From: Fragilaria crotonensis
Lineage: Eukaryota; Bacillariophyta; Fragilariophyceae; Fragilariales; Fragilariaceae
DNA: 55,533 nt
Assembly (NCBI GenBank): GCA_022925895.1
Contig: JAKSYS010000406.1
Coordinates: 1 to 55,533, forward strand
Direction of reading: 5' to 3'
Shown here: positions 11,701-22,781 of the stretch, one piece after another
Position numbering within the stretch: position 1 is the first letter of the stretch
Layout of the letters: each line of letters starts with the position of its first letter
Notes under the pieces: model-generated
What the model was told of the DNA's origin: nothing
What the model saw: the letters and a program-made list of their open reading frames with translations, nothing else
The model's database searches: none
Translations under genes and position numbers: made by a program

Positions 11701-12181
11701 ACAACAGTCGCGTCGGAAGATGTTTGTCGAGTCTAAGGGTTTCGGACAGATCGTGGCTTCCAAGGACACTCCTCTCATTACAGGCGAGATCGCTTCGGAA
11801 GGAGAGCAAGAACTTTCGGTGGATCAAACAATGCCAGATCGATCAGAGGAAGAGGGATCTGCGGAGGTCAGTGAAGCCGCATTAATTGATATCTCTCAAA
11901 TTCAGGGTAACGCAAAGGCGAAATGCCCGCCGAAGTCGAAGGACGGGCCGTCGTTGGTAGCCATGGTGAACAAAATGCTTAAGGATGCTACTCCTCGAGC
12001 GCGGCAGGATTTTCAGGCTGGGGTTGTGTACGACGATGTTGAAGATGAAACATTGAAGGCTATATATGAGAAGGAGCGTGAATCTCTCCTGAGAACCCCT
12101 CCACGACGCAGAAGGTTATCAGGGAATCTAGACTTGATGAGTGCCATCAAACAACGAAGGGATGATGTTGAAACGGACTAG
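5707..12181 (+). CDS. large FH2-domain (formin-family) actin nucleator, frame-broken in this assembly
   Basis: Six overlapping frames tile this interval: 5707-7374, then to 8759, to 9175, to 10863, the frame through 11160, and to 12181. Each join needs one extra base, so the intended product is about 2,159 aa. Order of elements: a disordered basic N-terminus with two ALLRK/AMLRK motifs (about 6000 and 6330); four PW-x4-L(K/R) motifs (7632-8080); four ARLG-type motifs (8270-8680); a PH-like globular segment (about 8760-9060); five tandem 45-aa repeats with the core KMLKMxIPxxAVxHKM (9235-10070); then FH2 (about 10090-11690). FH2 features visible are the lasso Trp (LHWTPLSG), RANNIAISL, GNIMNEGTRTGGAAGF and the C-terminal helices. 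FH2 dimers nucleate and cap actin filaments. No proline-rich FH1 is visible before FH2. The break inside FH2 lies in a conserved block without an intron signal. Confidence 0.8.
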
Positions 12182-12486
12182 CCGAGCCAAATGCGCAAGT
12201 CCCTTAGATTTGTACATTATTACGTTCATTAAGTTTCCTCTCAGCGTAAAAGGTACTACTGCCATGACTGTTACAACCCATATGGTTTCGTCTTGTTGCT
12301 CTTCGGAGATCGAATGGGATACACTTCATTCGTACTAAGGAGTACAATCCATCGTTCTGGGAGCATCCCTGGATCATCGTTTCACTTCCCACGTGCGCAC
12401 GGCCTATGGACATGGGCAAACGATTTCTCCAATTCCTTGTCGTGCACGAAAGTGGTTCGACTCAGCTCTACCATAGGAACATCAGT

Positions 12487-12759
12487 TCATTCGATGGCTT
12501 TTGAACCATCAAGAGAAGCGTAGTACAGATGATAACACTTGTCTTCGTCCTCCGAAACGTGTCTCCTTAACGTATCGGAGGCAGCTTCTCCACCAAAGGC
12601 AGCAACACAGCACGTCAACACGGGAATATGAAAACAGCATGGAGGAACGTGAACGCAGGCACTGTCAATGATGCAACATGGCTCGCATCCGACGCAGTGA
12701 ATGCACAAGGGAGACCAAGCGATGCAATCGAACATGGCGCGGGGAATCGTGCTGTACAT
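12487..12759 (-). CDS. possible small cysteine-rich protein
   Basis: A 90-aa frame with a notable cysteine cluster (CIHCVGCEPCC, CCFHIP, LTCC) followed by an acidic, Cys-poor tail. The cluster could bind metal or form disulphides, or sit at a membrane like other small Cys-rich proteins. I do not recognise the family. An opposite-strand frame of similar length overlaps it, so coding status is uncertain. Confidence 0.3.
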   Translation of the reverse strand: MYSTIPRAMFDCIAWSPLCIHCVGCEPCCIIDSACVHVPPCCFHIPVLTCCVAAFGGEAASDTLRRHVSEDEDKCYHLYYASLDGSKAIE

Positions 12760-13823
12760 GTTGGCTCACGGAGACAACGACTGCCTAACCCTGCCTTGAG
12801 TTGTTTTTTGGCGATTCGACTTCGCGTGAGGGAACTTCTATCTTTTTTCGGAGTGTATGCAGTATGGATATCTTCATACGCATACACACATCAATGAATA
12901 CATATATGTATCTATGTCTAAATTAGGAATATTGGGTAATGAGTACTGAGTCCAGGTAGTGGTAGCGCACCTGTTAGTACTCGGAATACTACCGGTAGCG
13001 GCTTGTGCTTGTATCCTTGTATGCAAGGTACAGTGGTACTCGTACAGTATCATAACTTGTATGATAGTCAAACGTCAAACCTGTACTCCGAGTGCACTTG
13101 TACTGGAGTACTCCGTATGTCATATGCATACTCCCAAAGTGTTACACATACTGGGTACCAGTACTCGAGTACCAGGTACCAGGTACCAGGTACCAGGTAC
13201 ATGTACCTTCGCTATCAGATGCACTCTCTAGAGTACTGAACCTTATCCCGATCATAGATGAAACGTAAACTGCGAGTACCCCCGTAGCCTTGGTACTGTG
13301 GAACTCCAATACTCCAGTACGCGCCTTTGATGTCCGGCCACGCACCTCTGCTTGGTATTAATTGCATGTAGAAGCTACGAGAAGAAACGTCATTTTACCG
13401 GACCTCCCGGTCCCGCCTCCCGCCCCGTGTATCGGTGTATCGGTACCATGGTAGGTTCATACAAGTAGAATACTCCGAACTCCGAGTACCGTACTCCAGT
13501 ACTGGCCTTATATGCATATTCATAGTTTGCAGTTTGCAAAGAGTGTGCTACGACGTACTTGTACTTGTAGCAGACCTTTTGACATCTTCACTATCATATG
13601 TCATACCGGTACAGTACAAGTACTCTACTCTACTCTAGAGAGTACTCGTACTCCAAGTTCCAAGTACCAAGTAATTCTTGATTGATCCGTCCGAGTCAAG
13701 AGCGTCTGACCAACACTCCACGTCTCCCTGACGTGTGTGGCTGCGCAACTGATTGATGGCCCTGCCTTTGTCACTAGTCGCCCATCAAACAGAAGAACAA
13801 CAGAACACATCACCTTGAGGTCA
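12760..13823. other. intergenic, dense GTAC palindromes and short GGTACCA tandem array
   Basis: No gene is supported. From about 13080 to 13670 the sequence is saturated with GGTACC, AGTACT, CTCGAG and ACCGGT words. Near 13165-13200 four copies of a 7-bp unit (GGTACCA) stand in tandem. The end of this stretch is the 5' region of the plastid L15 gene. Confidence 0.6.
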
Positions 13824-14882
13824 ATGGCAACCATGAACTCTCTCCTTATTGTCGCCCTTATGACCTTCGCCACTTGTGCAGGTGAGTTATCACAATGAAT
13901 ATGAATAAGTGATGCGGATATTGGGAGAGAAGGAAGTGAACCATGTGGTGAAACAACGAATATTTGTACTACTGTACGAAGGTGACAGTAGGCCGAGTAT
14001 TGACAGTGAAGCTCCTGAATGGAACGCCTAGTCCAAAAATAGACCACGCCAATGCAGCCGTAGTGCTGAATGTGTCAGATCGCTGTGTTCGCGATGTCGA
14101 TCAATGATTATACTCGAGGACGCTTATCTTTCATGTCGAAGTCGAAACGCATGGAGCCGCCTACCGGTAGTGGGTCCAGCGCAATTGGCATCAACCTATA
14201 TTTCTGAATTACACGCGTCTCACTTTTTGTTGACTTCCTCAAACGAACAGATGCGTTTTCTTCATTCATCCCTAGATCATCTTCTTTGTCGTCTGTGCCA
14301 AAGACTTCCTCCAGCATCACCATGAAGATGTTCGACTGGAAGCGACGCACTGCCGACGAGTCTGCTCTCAACAACCCAGACGGTGAAGTGTGGACTCTCT
14401 CGACCATCAAGCCAGCGCCAGGCTCTCGCAAGCGCAAGACACGTAAGGGTCGTGGTATTTCCGCCGGACAGGGTGCTACTTGTGGTTTTGGTATGCGTGG
14501 TCAAGCATCTCGGTCCGGAAACCCAGAGCGTCCTGGATTTGAGGGAGGTCAGACTCCATTGTACCGTCGCCTGCCGAAATATGTTGGAAAACCAACTGGA
14601 CCTGGCCACACCAAGACTATTTACAACATTATCAAACTTGATCAGCTCAACTCTGCCGCTCCTGGATCTGTGTGCAACTTCGATGCTCTCTTGGAATCTG
14701 GCGCCGCTACCAAGTCGAAATATTCCATCCACAAGGTCGTTGTTGGAAACAAGCAATTCACGGCGAAGGACGTTACTGTCCAAGCTCATGCATTTACTGG
14801 TGCGGCACGCGAGGCTATCGAGGGTGCTGGAGGAAAGTGTGAGCTGTTGAAGCGAACAACTGGTGAGGTTATTGAAGCTTAG
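13824..14882 (+). CDS. RPL15: plastid ribosomal protein L15 (uL15), nuclear-encoded with bipartite presequence
   Basis: Two exons, 13824-13881 and 14251-14882, are joined across a 369-nt GTGAGT...CAG intron in phase 1 and give 229 aa. Exon 1 encodes only a signal peptide (MATMNSLLIVALMTFATCA). The junction creates CADAF-SSF, matching the diatom plastid motif (ASAF, with cleavage before the Phe). A Ser/Arg-rich transit segment follows. The mature part begins near MKMFDWKRR and is bacterial-type L15: RKTRKGRGISAGQGATCG, RPGFEGGQTPLYRRLPK and the C-terminal GGKCELL. L15 is a late-assembling protein of the large subunit. The bacterial-type sequence plus the presequence make plastid ribosomes the likely destination. 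Without exon 1 the protein would lack targeting. Confidence 0.9.
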
Positions 14883-15475
14883 TAGTAGCGTCGACTAAGT
14901 TGGTAAAAGAAATGTTCTGACTGTGAAAATTGCTTTATGCGTGGTGGCCGTATCCTGCATTTATGTTATTTCTCTGCAGGTATTGGCGGCGAAATCTTTT
15001 GTAGATTACATTGTCTCCAGACACCACCTCCGTGGATTGTCTCATCCTTGTAGCTCCCTCGTAAAGTGTTTGCAGCCTCTTACGTGATCCTTCCAGTTGC
15101 CATGACTGATATGTTATGGCGTTAGGTTGTGGTCAAGCACCCATTCCCTCGGAGCGTTTTTAATTCAGGCATCAATCCTTGCCTATACTTTTTTTCTTGA
15201 AGAAGTCTCCTCAGCACTTGCTTCGTCAGAAATGCGGTCGAGGGGCTTCTGGGTTTGACGAGCGCCAATTGCATGTTTTCAGTGCTAACAAACATTGTGT
15301 TTCTAAAGATAATTAGTCAGCTTAGCCTACTTCCTTTTAAGCCTCTCCGAAGTATAAGCAATTTGACCGTCCTTTCCAACAGGCTGTAGCTTCAATGCAC
15401 GGCAGAACTGGAGTATGGTACAGAACCCCTATCACAGTATGCGTACCAGTATTAGTTTTACTGCTCCTCCGCGTT
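14883..15475. other. 3' flank and spacer, no gene seen
   Basis: Contains the 3' untranslated region of L15 and unremarkable spacer leading into the minisatellite. No open frame of interest. Confidence 0.5.
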
Positions 15476-15960
15476 GTGCCTTTTGCCTATTGCCTATCGC
15501 CTATTGCCTATTGCCTATTGCCTATTCTCTTTTGCCTTTTGCCTTTTGCCCTTTTGCCCTTTTGCCTTTTGCCTTTTGCCTTTTGCCTTTTGCCCTTTGC
15601 CCTTTTGCCCTTTGCCCTTTTGCCTTTTGCCTTTTACCTTTTGATTATTGTCTATTGTCCATTGTCTATTGTCTATTGTCTATTGTCTATTGTCTATTGT
15701 CTATTGTCTGTTGTCTATTGTCTATTGTCTATTGTCTATTGTCTATTGTCTATTGTCTATTGTCTATTGTCTATTGTCTATTGTCTATTGTCTATTGTCT
15801 ATTGTCTATTGTCTATTGTCTATTGTCTATTGTCTATTGTCTATTGTCTATTGTCTATTGTCTATTGTCTATTGTCTATTGTCTATTGTCTATTGTCTAT
15901 TGTCTATTGTCTATTGTCTATTGCATATTGCATATTGCATATTGCATATTGCATATTGTG
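15476..15960. repeat. composite 7-bp minisatellite
   Basis: Four adjoining blocks of related, mostly 7-bp units. CCTATTG-type units lie at about 15483-15525. CCTTTTG/CCCTTTTG-type units run to about 15640. A long, nearly pure block of TCTATTG follows (about 15648-15920, roughly 38 copies, with two single-base variants near 15658 and 15710). CATATTG (five copies) runs to 15958. Each block differs from the next by one or two substitutions, so the array probably grew by local expansion of successive variants. The period is not a multiple of 3. Because seven-fold repetition opens all frames, long artificial reading frames of repeated YCLLSIV cross it, and these are not genes. Confidence 0.95.
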
Positions 15961-16004
15961 TGAGGGAGGAAATCATAATTGTACACCTAAGGTATGATGC
16001 TTAA

Positions 16005-16899
16005 CAGGTACAAATGCTATCGGGCAATGAAGTGATGATAAGAAGATTAAAACAACAGAACATGATTAAAAAGTATGTTGATGCCGATTTACATGCCCTT
16101 GCACAACACTTAGTAGGACGAAGTTGACACCGCTTCTCAAACTTCCGAGAAACACTCACAAATGCAACATAACAAGAACACAAAAAAATGCAACTGCTGG
16201 TGTGATGCCTCATGGCAATGCTCCTTGACATGGTGTTCAACAACACAATGCCATTCAATGATACCATGAGACACATCACCAAAACCACAATGATGCCGAG
16301 AAGCTCTACTAATCCTCATTACTGCTGCTTGGCATTGCCTCCTCTTCCACCTGAGCTACATGAGGTCCACAACAGCATTGCCTTGGAGCAGGCTGCTTTG
16401 CTTGCAGTGTCAGTATTCTGCTGGTTTGGCTCATGATGCCTTTGGCCCAGAGGACAGGGTCGGTTTGAATGCAGGACCTTATGTCAGGTCAGAAAGTATA
16501 CTTTAGCTGCATGATTCCCCGGAAATGAAACTTCAGTTGTATGACTCCCGGCTCCCGGGGAAATCCCTGTTGTACTGAAGTGTACTATACGTCGCTAGTA
16601 AGGTACCTTTCATAGTAGTCAAGGAAGGTCCGGCAAAACACACTGGCCTCTATCAACCCCCGGATGGGTGCTTGGGCTGGACCTTTGAGTCCTGTAGTAC
16701 TCGAGTGTACTTGTCCATGGCGTACTTGTACTGTACAACATATCGGAGTTCAGCAAGGTTCTCCCTCCGTCCGGAATTGCTATTTCCCATTTCACACCAT
16801 TCAAAGGAAAAAATTCCAAAAGGTCATTTGATTCAAATCTCAATGAACTCCATACATTCATGTATAACATCAAATACAAGCGCATTGCATTTTTTCATT
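16005..16899. other. spacer, no gene seen
   Basis: Short frames only. It may include the left flank of the mariner-like relic. A C/G-rich motif resembling part of a repeat terminus occurs near 16515-16565 but was not resolved. Confidence 0.4.
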
Positions 16900-18200
16900 A
16901 AAATCGGCATTGCTCACTAATTAGCAAATATCTTACCAGGATGAAGCTGGACCACCCAGATGCCCTGCAACCACCTCCTCCTAACCACAGGAGGATGAAA
17001 AAAGAACTCAAAACTAGTAATAAAAAACAAATTTTCCTGGTTGTTGATGGAAGCCCATGCAACATTGTGGTGATGTTGGAAAATTCCATGCGGGACAATC
17101 GCTAGCCGCTGTTGTTGCAGAATTCCACCACCCATGTGCGTTGCAAAACCTATTACGAACATCTGGACAGATTTGCAAGATTATGCTGATCCTACAATGT
17201 GTCGATTCCATGCCTCACCGTGAAAAAATGCAATTGTGATCAAAAGAAGAAGGGATCCTATAGTAATTGAGCCAATCAAGGATGTTCCATTGTTTTGAAG
17301 GAGAACAATATCAGACCCTGCAGTAGCATTAGGAATTCTGAAGAGCACCTGCTCTTTAATCTAAAGAACAACAATTCCTTCCAAGTAAATATGTCTTGCA
17401 GCAGTGCAATGCAACCTCACATGGCTGAACACCAGCACATCTGAACTCTATTTTTTGTCACTAACTTGAACCTTGATGCTGGCCTCTGCAAAGACCATTA
17501 TCAATCTGTTCAAGTAAATGAAAAAAGATTTTTAACACTGAGTCTCATCTGTGTTTGTTCCTCATCCCAAGAGAAGAAAAGCCAGATTCTTGCCAATGCC
17601 AGAACAAGGAGCACAAGCAATCTAGTGCCTAAAGGTATTGTTTAAGCACTCACCGCAATGGGATTTGCACATTTGATGGGAAGATTGGAATTTATCCGCT
17701 CGTAGGGCGTGTTGCTGCGCAGCAGAGAACAAATGCCAACCATCCCCAGGGTACCAAAATTTCAAGACCAGTGCTGGTGAATTGAGACAAGTTTCCATCC
17801 TTCCTAATCTACATGGGGATTCCTGTCATTGAGACCAAGTGGCTTGGTCGGGAATGCAGCATGACTACACAACAATCTGATGCACTTGCACATATTGCTG
17901 ATGAAGATGATTCAGCATTTGTTGCTGCAACAATGACTGGCATGCAGCATACAAAGTTGCAAAGTTGCCAGATCTTAACATGCTGGACTTATCTTTCATG
18001 CACTGCAGAGTCATCAATCGAAGGGTGGATTTGCAAAGAACATCAATGAGCTAGTTGTGCAGCAGGTACAAGAGCACCTTGCTTTTCTTGTTACATTTGA
18101 ACCAAGAAGTCTTGATTTCACCTTTTCTGACACTTCAGCATTGCGTTTATGACATGTTGGCTATTCAACAGTCTCTAATTGTGCTGAAGTAGTTTACTAC
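16900..18200 (+). pseudogene. decayed Tc1/mariner-type (IS630 superfamily) transposase
   Basis: Reading through stops and frame changes, segments of an eukaryotic mariner-like transposase appear in the right order. A HTH-like stretch lies near 17080-17170. A VNEKRFLT block (normally V(D/H)EKWF, holding the first catalytic Asp, here Asn) lies near 17510. DGKIGIYPLVGRVAAQQRT lies at about 17670-17730. QQSDALAHIADEDD (normally QQDNARPH) lies near 17870. PDLNMLDLSF (normally SPDLNPLDL) lies near 17970-18000. Several stop codons and indels show it is dead. I could not define terminal inverted repeats, so element ends are approximate. Confidence 0.6.
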
Positions 18201-18644
18201 GTAGATCCAATCAGTTTGTAGTGAAATGAAGTTACTGTCTTGCTGGAGTATTGTATGGTACAGGACTCTACCGGTAGTACATAAGTTAGAGCATCAGTAC
18301 TGAGTAGTACTGAGACGTCATTAGTGAGGTCATTCAGTGCATTCTTATAGGATTCACTACCAGGTACTTTGCAGGTACATGTAGATGGTAGATGTATTCG
18401 GTGTACTCTGTACTCATATCGGAAGTAGGTCTAGTAGAGTAGGAATTAGTACCTGGTATGAATACTTGGAAACCGATATGGAAGGGTTGATTACGACGTA
18501 CTCGAGTACTCGTAGTATAGTTGCAATGAACTACTATGCTATAGTATGGAACAAAAATGTTTATAATTCTTGGATTATTCATTGCATACATCAATTTTAC
18601 ACAACGGGGCAATCGTGCAGGCTCATGCAGCCTTTGTTGCTCTT
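18201..18644. other. spacer rich in GTAC words
   Basis: No gene is supported. Palindromic GTAC/CTCGAG words cluster at 18240-18530. Confidence 0.45.
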
Positions 18645-18900
18645 GCCGCCAGTGGCAGAAAATCACTCGCTTGGGTTTTCCAGGAGGCCAACGGATTCAT
18701 TGCTGTCGTATTTACATCTTCCGCCTTAGTAGGTGCGGGGTTGAAGAATTGTTTGGTGTGGTAGACAGAATCGCCGCCAGTGGCAGAAAATCACTCGCTT
18801 GGGTTTTCCAGGAGGCCAACGGATTCATTGCTGTCGTATTTACATCTTCCGCCTTAGTAGGTGCGGGGTTGAAGAATTGTTTGGTGTGGTAGACAGAATC
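18645..18900. repeat. perfect 128-bp tandem duplication
   Basis: Positions 18645-18772 are repeated without a visible difference at 18773-18900. The unit length is not divisible by three, so the duplication shifts the frame of the minus-strand open frame that crosses it and gives it a different C-terminus. The identity implies a recent event or an assembly duplication. Confidence 0.95.
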
Positions 18901-19290
18901 CTTAGGTTCATCTTCATTGTCAGATATCACGTGCGGAGACATGAATCGTTGCTTGGTGAGATGGATTGAATCTCGTAGGTCCTCGTCCAAGTCGTCGAAA
19001 TCGAATGAATCGTCGTTGTCTAAAGCTGTTCCACGCTCCAAAGATTGAAGACTTCTCAAGGATCGAGCCAAACGCTTCGAACGCCAAGAGGCGGCTTCTC
19101 TTCGTTTCGACAACCTTTCCAATCGTTGTGGACTTTCTTCCAGGACGCGCTTGAACGGGGTGTCCGCTGTAGCATCATCGCTCCCAGTCAGCGGCATAGC
19201 ATAATCGTGGTGGAGTTGCGTCGATTCGTCAGCCTCCATATGTGTAGATGTGGTTCCAAAGGAATTGGGAACAAGTTGGGTGGTCATCAT
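18712..19290 (-). CDS. unrecognised charged protein, 3' end altered by tandem duplication
   Basis: The frame from an ATG-ATG pair at 19290 gives about 192 aa. It is basic then acidic: a region RLERLSKRREAASWRSKRL is followed by DDSFDFDDLDEDLRDS, then a repeated pattern DSIHLTKQRF and DSVYHTKQFF. A splice-acceptor-like sequence (AT-rich tract ending TTTTGCAG) lies immediately upstream, so an upstream exon is possible. The 128-bp duplication replaces the original C-terminus. No family recognised. It lies beside decayed transposons, so it may be a fragment. Confidence 0.4.
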   Translation of the reverse strand: MMTTQLVPNSFGTTSTHMEADESTQLHHDYAMPLTGSDDATADTPFKRVLEESPQRLERLSKRREAASWRSKRLARSLRSLQSLERGTALDNDDSFDFDDLDEDLRDSIHLTKQRFMSPHVISDNEDEPKDSVYHTKQFFNPAPTKAEDVNTTAMNPLASWKTQASDFLPLAAILSTTPNNSSTPHLLRRKM

Positions 19291-20229
19291 ACTGCAAAAT
19301 TTCAAAATTTGTGTTAATGTCTGCCCCATGTACCACGTTACGTTGCACATGACTTGTGTTGAAGTTGTTCATACATGTCATTACTGCGGTACTACCTATT
19401 TCAGAATTCCAATGGAGTCGTGTGACATCACATGTTCTCGTACACGGAATTCGGGTCATAAGATAGATCTCGAGTTGAAGTTGACTCGAAAGCCCTCGTG
19501 ACTTGCGACGTGATCTCTGTTCGCTCGAGGGTTTCTGACTGGGCTGTGTACCAGGTGTGGGCCTTAATGACATTAGTCACCGCGGTGTCATCAGTTTGGT
19601 CTCTGAGGTAAGCAATGGAGTCCATCCCAGTATCTTTGAGCGAGATGTTCCCAATCACCACTCTGGAGCTGATCAAATCATCCATTGACTTGAAGTAGAT
19701 CTTGTGTCCAGTTTTCCTGAAGTTGTAGCTGCAGAAAGCAACATAGACAGGATGGAGCTGATTGGGAGAGGTGTGCTCAAGAAGGGCAATGGAGCTAGCC
19801 AAACCTGTCCAGATATTGTTAAACTTTCCACCTGTCCAGGCAGACCATTCATCCTTGGTTACCAGATTGATTTCACCAATGGCTGGTGAGTGAAAATAGA
19901 GGCTTTGCACTTGAAGGACTGGCAAGACAGTCATTGGAGCTGGGAGCTCAATGACAGTCTCATTATCGGTTGCAAGAGTCGTAGCTCAAGATATTGCAAT
20001 ATTGCAGTGGGTTGTCAGAGATGTAGAGCCTTAAGATGGTGGAACTGACATGATGGTTGGAGTCTTGACTTTTGAAGCAGATTCTTCTAATCAACAGCTT
20101 GCTTGTTGAGTACTTGAGATTGCAGAAAGCAATTTACTCAGTCTGGTCTTGGGAAGGCGTGCGACTGTCACAGGATATCCATAGCAACAGCAAGGAAACC
20201 CAGAAACTTGTGAACCTCACTGATGGGGA
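19291..20229 (-). other. unassigned region with a 168-aa minus-strand frame (19428-19934)
   Basis: The minus frame at 19428-19934 encodes a 168-aa sequence (for example HPVYVAFCSYNFRK, FKSMDDLISSRVV, IKAHTWYTAQ) that I cannot assign. It lies directly downstream, in the same orientation, of a Copia relic and could be retroelement 3' sequence or a gene fragment. Confidence 0.3.
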
Positions 20230-22150
20230 CTATCACTTGTGGTCAACTATATCAAGCAATATTCAGCCAACAAGGTGATCACCCCTTATTTGTCCACCAT
20301 GAATAATCATGATTGGGCAGTGTGCAGTTATCAGAGGGGTTGTCAAATGTGACAACAAGACCAAAAAGCCATTTGCCTGTAGCAACTGCCTCACGCGGCG
20401 TTGCAACACTCTGAGTTTGACTTCTTTTGAAACATCACCTTAAGACACTGAATCTCGTGAAGAACAGAGAACATGTTGTCACCGTAGATGAATGACAGTC
20501 CGGAAAGCGGGAACAAAGAGTGTCCATTCCCTGGTGCTTCATTGTGACAAACTCTGCGCCAAGCAAAGACACTGGTTTCTATGGTCAACCGTTTGATAGA
20601 GAGTCAAGTGATTGGTGTTCAGTTCAATAAGATAAGAAACCGGTACAAGATTGGAGCTTCGTCATGTCATTAGTGTGATCAGAATCAACAAAAAGATGCA
20701 GGTCCACATCATTTCACCGGGGCATTGGTGAGTTCAGTGGGAATGCCACTTTTGACAATTCCCGTGGTAAATCCATCAATCAGATTCTTTGAATGCATTC
20801 AAATCAATCAGATCAAGCAAAATCCTCGCATTGACACTTTTCTAGGAAATTGAACAAGTGGAAAACTGCTTCCAAGTGTCCATCACATGGTAGCAGTGCT
20901 AGATACGACCTCAGTTCCAACACCTCCGTAATGATATCAATCCAACCATGGTGCTCCATGCACACCAACCTGAAAACACCAATTTGAGTTTGATAGAATG
21001 AAGCCTGATAAGCTCTTAACTCCAGGGCTGTGTCGATTTCTGGATGATTATTCAAATGGAAGGGGCCACTCATCCTTTTGGCCCATTGATTAGTTGCAGA
21101 ATGCTTGTCGTGGAACGCTTTCATGTTGTCCACTGCAACCTGAACGTACTTACTTGCGCTCGTTGCCCAAAAAAGCATGCACTTTGTTTGAAACAAGTGA
21201 GCCATCAGAGCTTTGCACCCAGCAAGTAGAATTGGTGGTCTCGGCGGATAGAACCTGGCTTTGTTTTGAAGAAGTGATCTATTAAATTGAGCGAACAAAA
21301 CCCATGTTGATGGCTTCCCAATGTAGTTAGTTTCATTGACATAAAGTAGCCAATACACATAGTATTGGTACCAATTGTCTTTTCTAACTTCTGGCTTCAA
21401 CCGCATAGTCAGCAATCTCATGGGATTTGACTCCTAAGGTCAGCAAGGCATTTCCACAAAGTGCTCCCATGCTTCCACTCAAAACACAGCTTCCATCCCT
21501 TTGCTGTTTGCCTTCCTAGCTTGTCCATAAGATCCTTAGTATTGCGTGTACATTTTAGCCTTTCTACCGCAATTTCATCCTTCCTATGCTTGCCACCAAT
21601 TGAGTCAGGGAGTACTAGGTATTGTTGACTCCCTTCAATGTCACATATTGCATTCATGTATTGTGCAAATACATTTGCAGCAAGTTCAGCTGACTGTCTG
21701 GAACTCAATTCTGTACGTTCTCAACTCAAATATTGGGTTAGCATTGGCCTTTCCAACCAATATGCTATCAGCCATATGCTTCCGTCCTGTCATCTTGCCA
21801 TTAATCATCTAACCGTCGATTTGGAGGTTCACTTCTGCCCATCAAACTGATGATGCATATCTATATTGACATTGTCATCAGAATGGCGGACCTGGCTTAT
21901 AATGCCTCTCTGGTGTCAATGTCGTCAGAGTAACATTGGTAGGTCGGCGGGGTTTCGAAACTTTCCAGTTCTGGATTGGCTGCAAAGTCCTCATACTTGA
22001 ACCTGACCCATAGGACCGGCGCATTTACGCGTTCCGAGAATTCTTTTTGTTTCCACATCATACTTTCATCCACCAATCGGGGATATATGAGTGCATGGTA
22101 GACATGTATATGACATGTCCATGAGAAGTTACGTAAAAGTGACGTCAAAT
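20230..22150 (-). pseudogene. decayed Copia retrotransposon (pol remnant), minus strand
   Basis: Read from 22150 downwards, pieces of a diatom Copia polyprotein occur in order with stops and frame changes. An acidic linker is followed at about 21480-21560 by DLMDKLGRQTAKGWKLCFEW, typical of the linker before reverse transcriptase in CoDi elements. A late-RT block (FHLNNHPEIDTAL, TQIGVFRLV, DIITEVLELRSYLALLP, GHLEAVFHLFNFL) lies at about 20820-21060. RNase H pieces (LHLFVDSDHTND near 20700; SGLSFIYGDNM and KKSNSECC near 20400-20500) follow. Most of the RT core is missing. No LTRs were identified. Confidence 0.7.
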
Positions 22151-22772
22151 AGAAATGAATGTCGTGATGTCCTAGCTAGTTTCATTATGGAATAAGAGTA
22201 CTGGAGTACATTAAACCAATTGCTTCTTTCTTTCAGAAGATACGTACATATGTCAAGCTATAAAATTGGTAATTTTCTTGGTGTTGCAATCATGACTGAT
22301 GGTTGACAATCTTCTTCCACAGAGTTGAAGTGTTGAAGATCATTTTGACATGTCAATTCTCCCAACTGATGGTGGTATGAATCTGTCTGCATCCTCTGCG
22401 GGCAACACATTCTGTGTTGAACAAACCAGTGATAATGGTACTGCTCAGGACGAGTGTATGCATTTCCTTGCCAACAAAGGCAAAGTACTAGCATCTACCG
22501 TAGAGGTTAGGTAGAATTGACAGTAGAAAGTAGAAACCAGTGTGTTCGCATCTGCGTTTTCGAAACACACTGTTTTCTTTTGTTAAGGTATGGCAACACA
22601 CAGGACCTGCAAGCCGGCCAAAAATGCGGGAAATATAGAACCGATCGAATGCATCAGATTCAGTGTGCCAGGTTAAGGAACAGTCTAAGAGCAGTACCCT
22701 TCCTGGATGTACTAGAAGAGTAGCTGCCATCTTTATGTTAAGATCATGTTGCGATTGCAGATCAAGGAATAT
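22151..22772. other. spacer, no gene seen
   Basis: Only short frames without features. It leads into the first tRNA-Gly gene. Confidence 0.4.
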
Positions 22773-22781
22773 AAAAGAAAA
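22773..22781 (-). terminator. RNA polymerase III terminator of tRNA-Gly(CCC)
   Basis: On the minus strand, a TTTTCTTTT run directly follows the tRNA 3' end, as expected for Pol III termination. Confidence 0.65.

Noticed and set aside
5707..12181. Programmed -1 ribosomal frameshifting in the formin
   Set aside because: Five sites in one gene, no consistent slippery heptamer at the joins, and the same type of break in unrelated loci.
13625..14047. 140-aa minus-strand frame
   Set aside because: Overlaps the L15 first exon and intron on the other strand and shows no protein features.
15476..15960. CRISPR array or telomeric repeat
   Set aside because: No spacers between units, and the 7-mers are not the TTAGGG-type telomere repeat; it is a minisatellite.
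15395..16004. Three long overlapping plus-strand frames of repeated YCLLSIV
   Set aside because: They are produced by the 7-bp tandem repeat, which reads the same peptide in all three frames; not genes.
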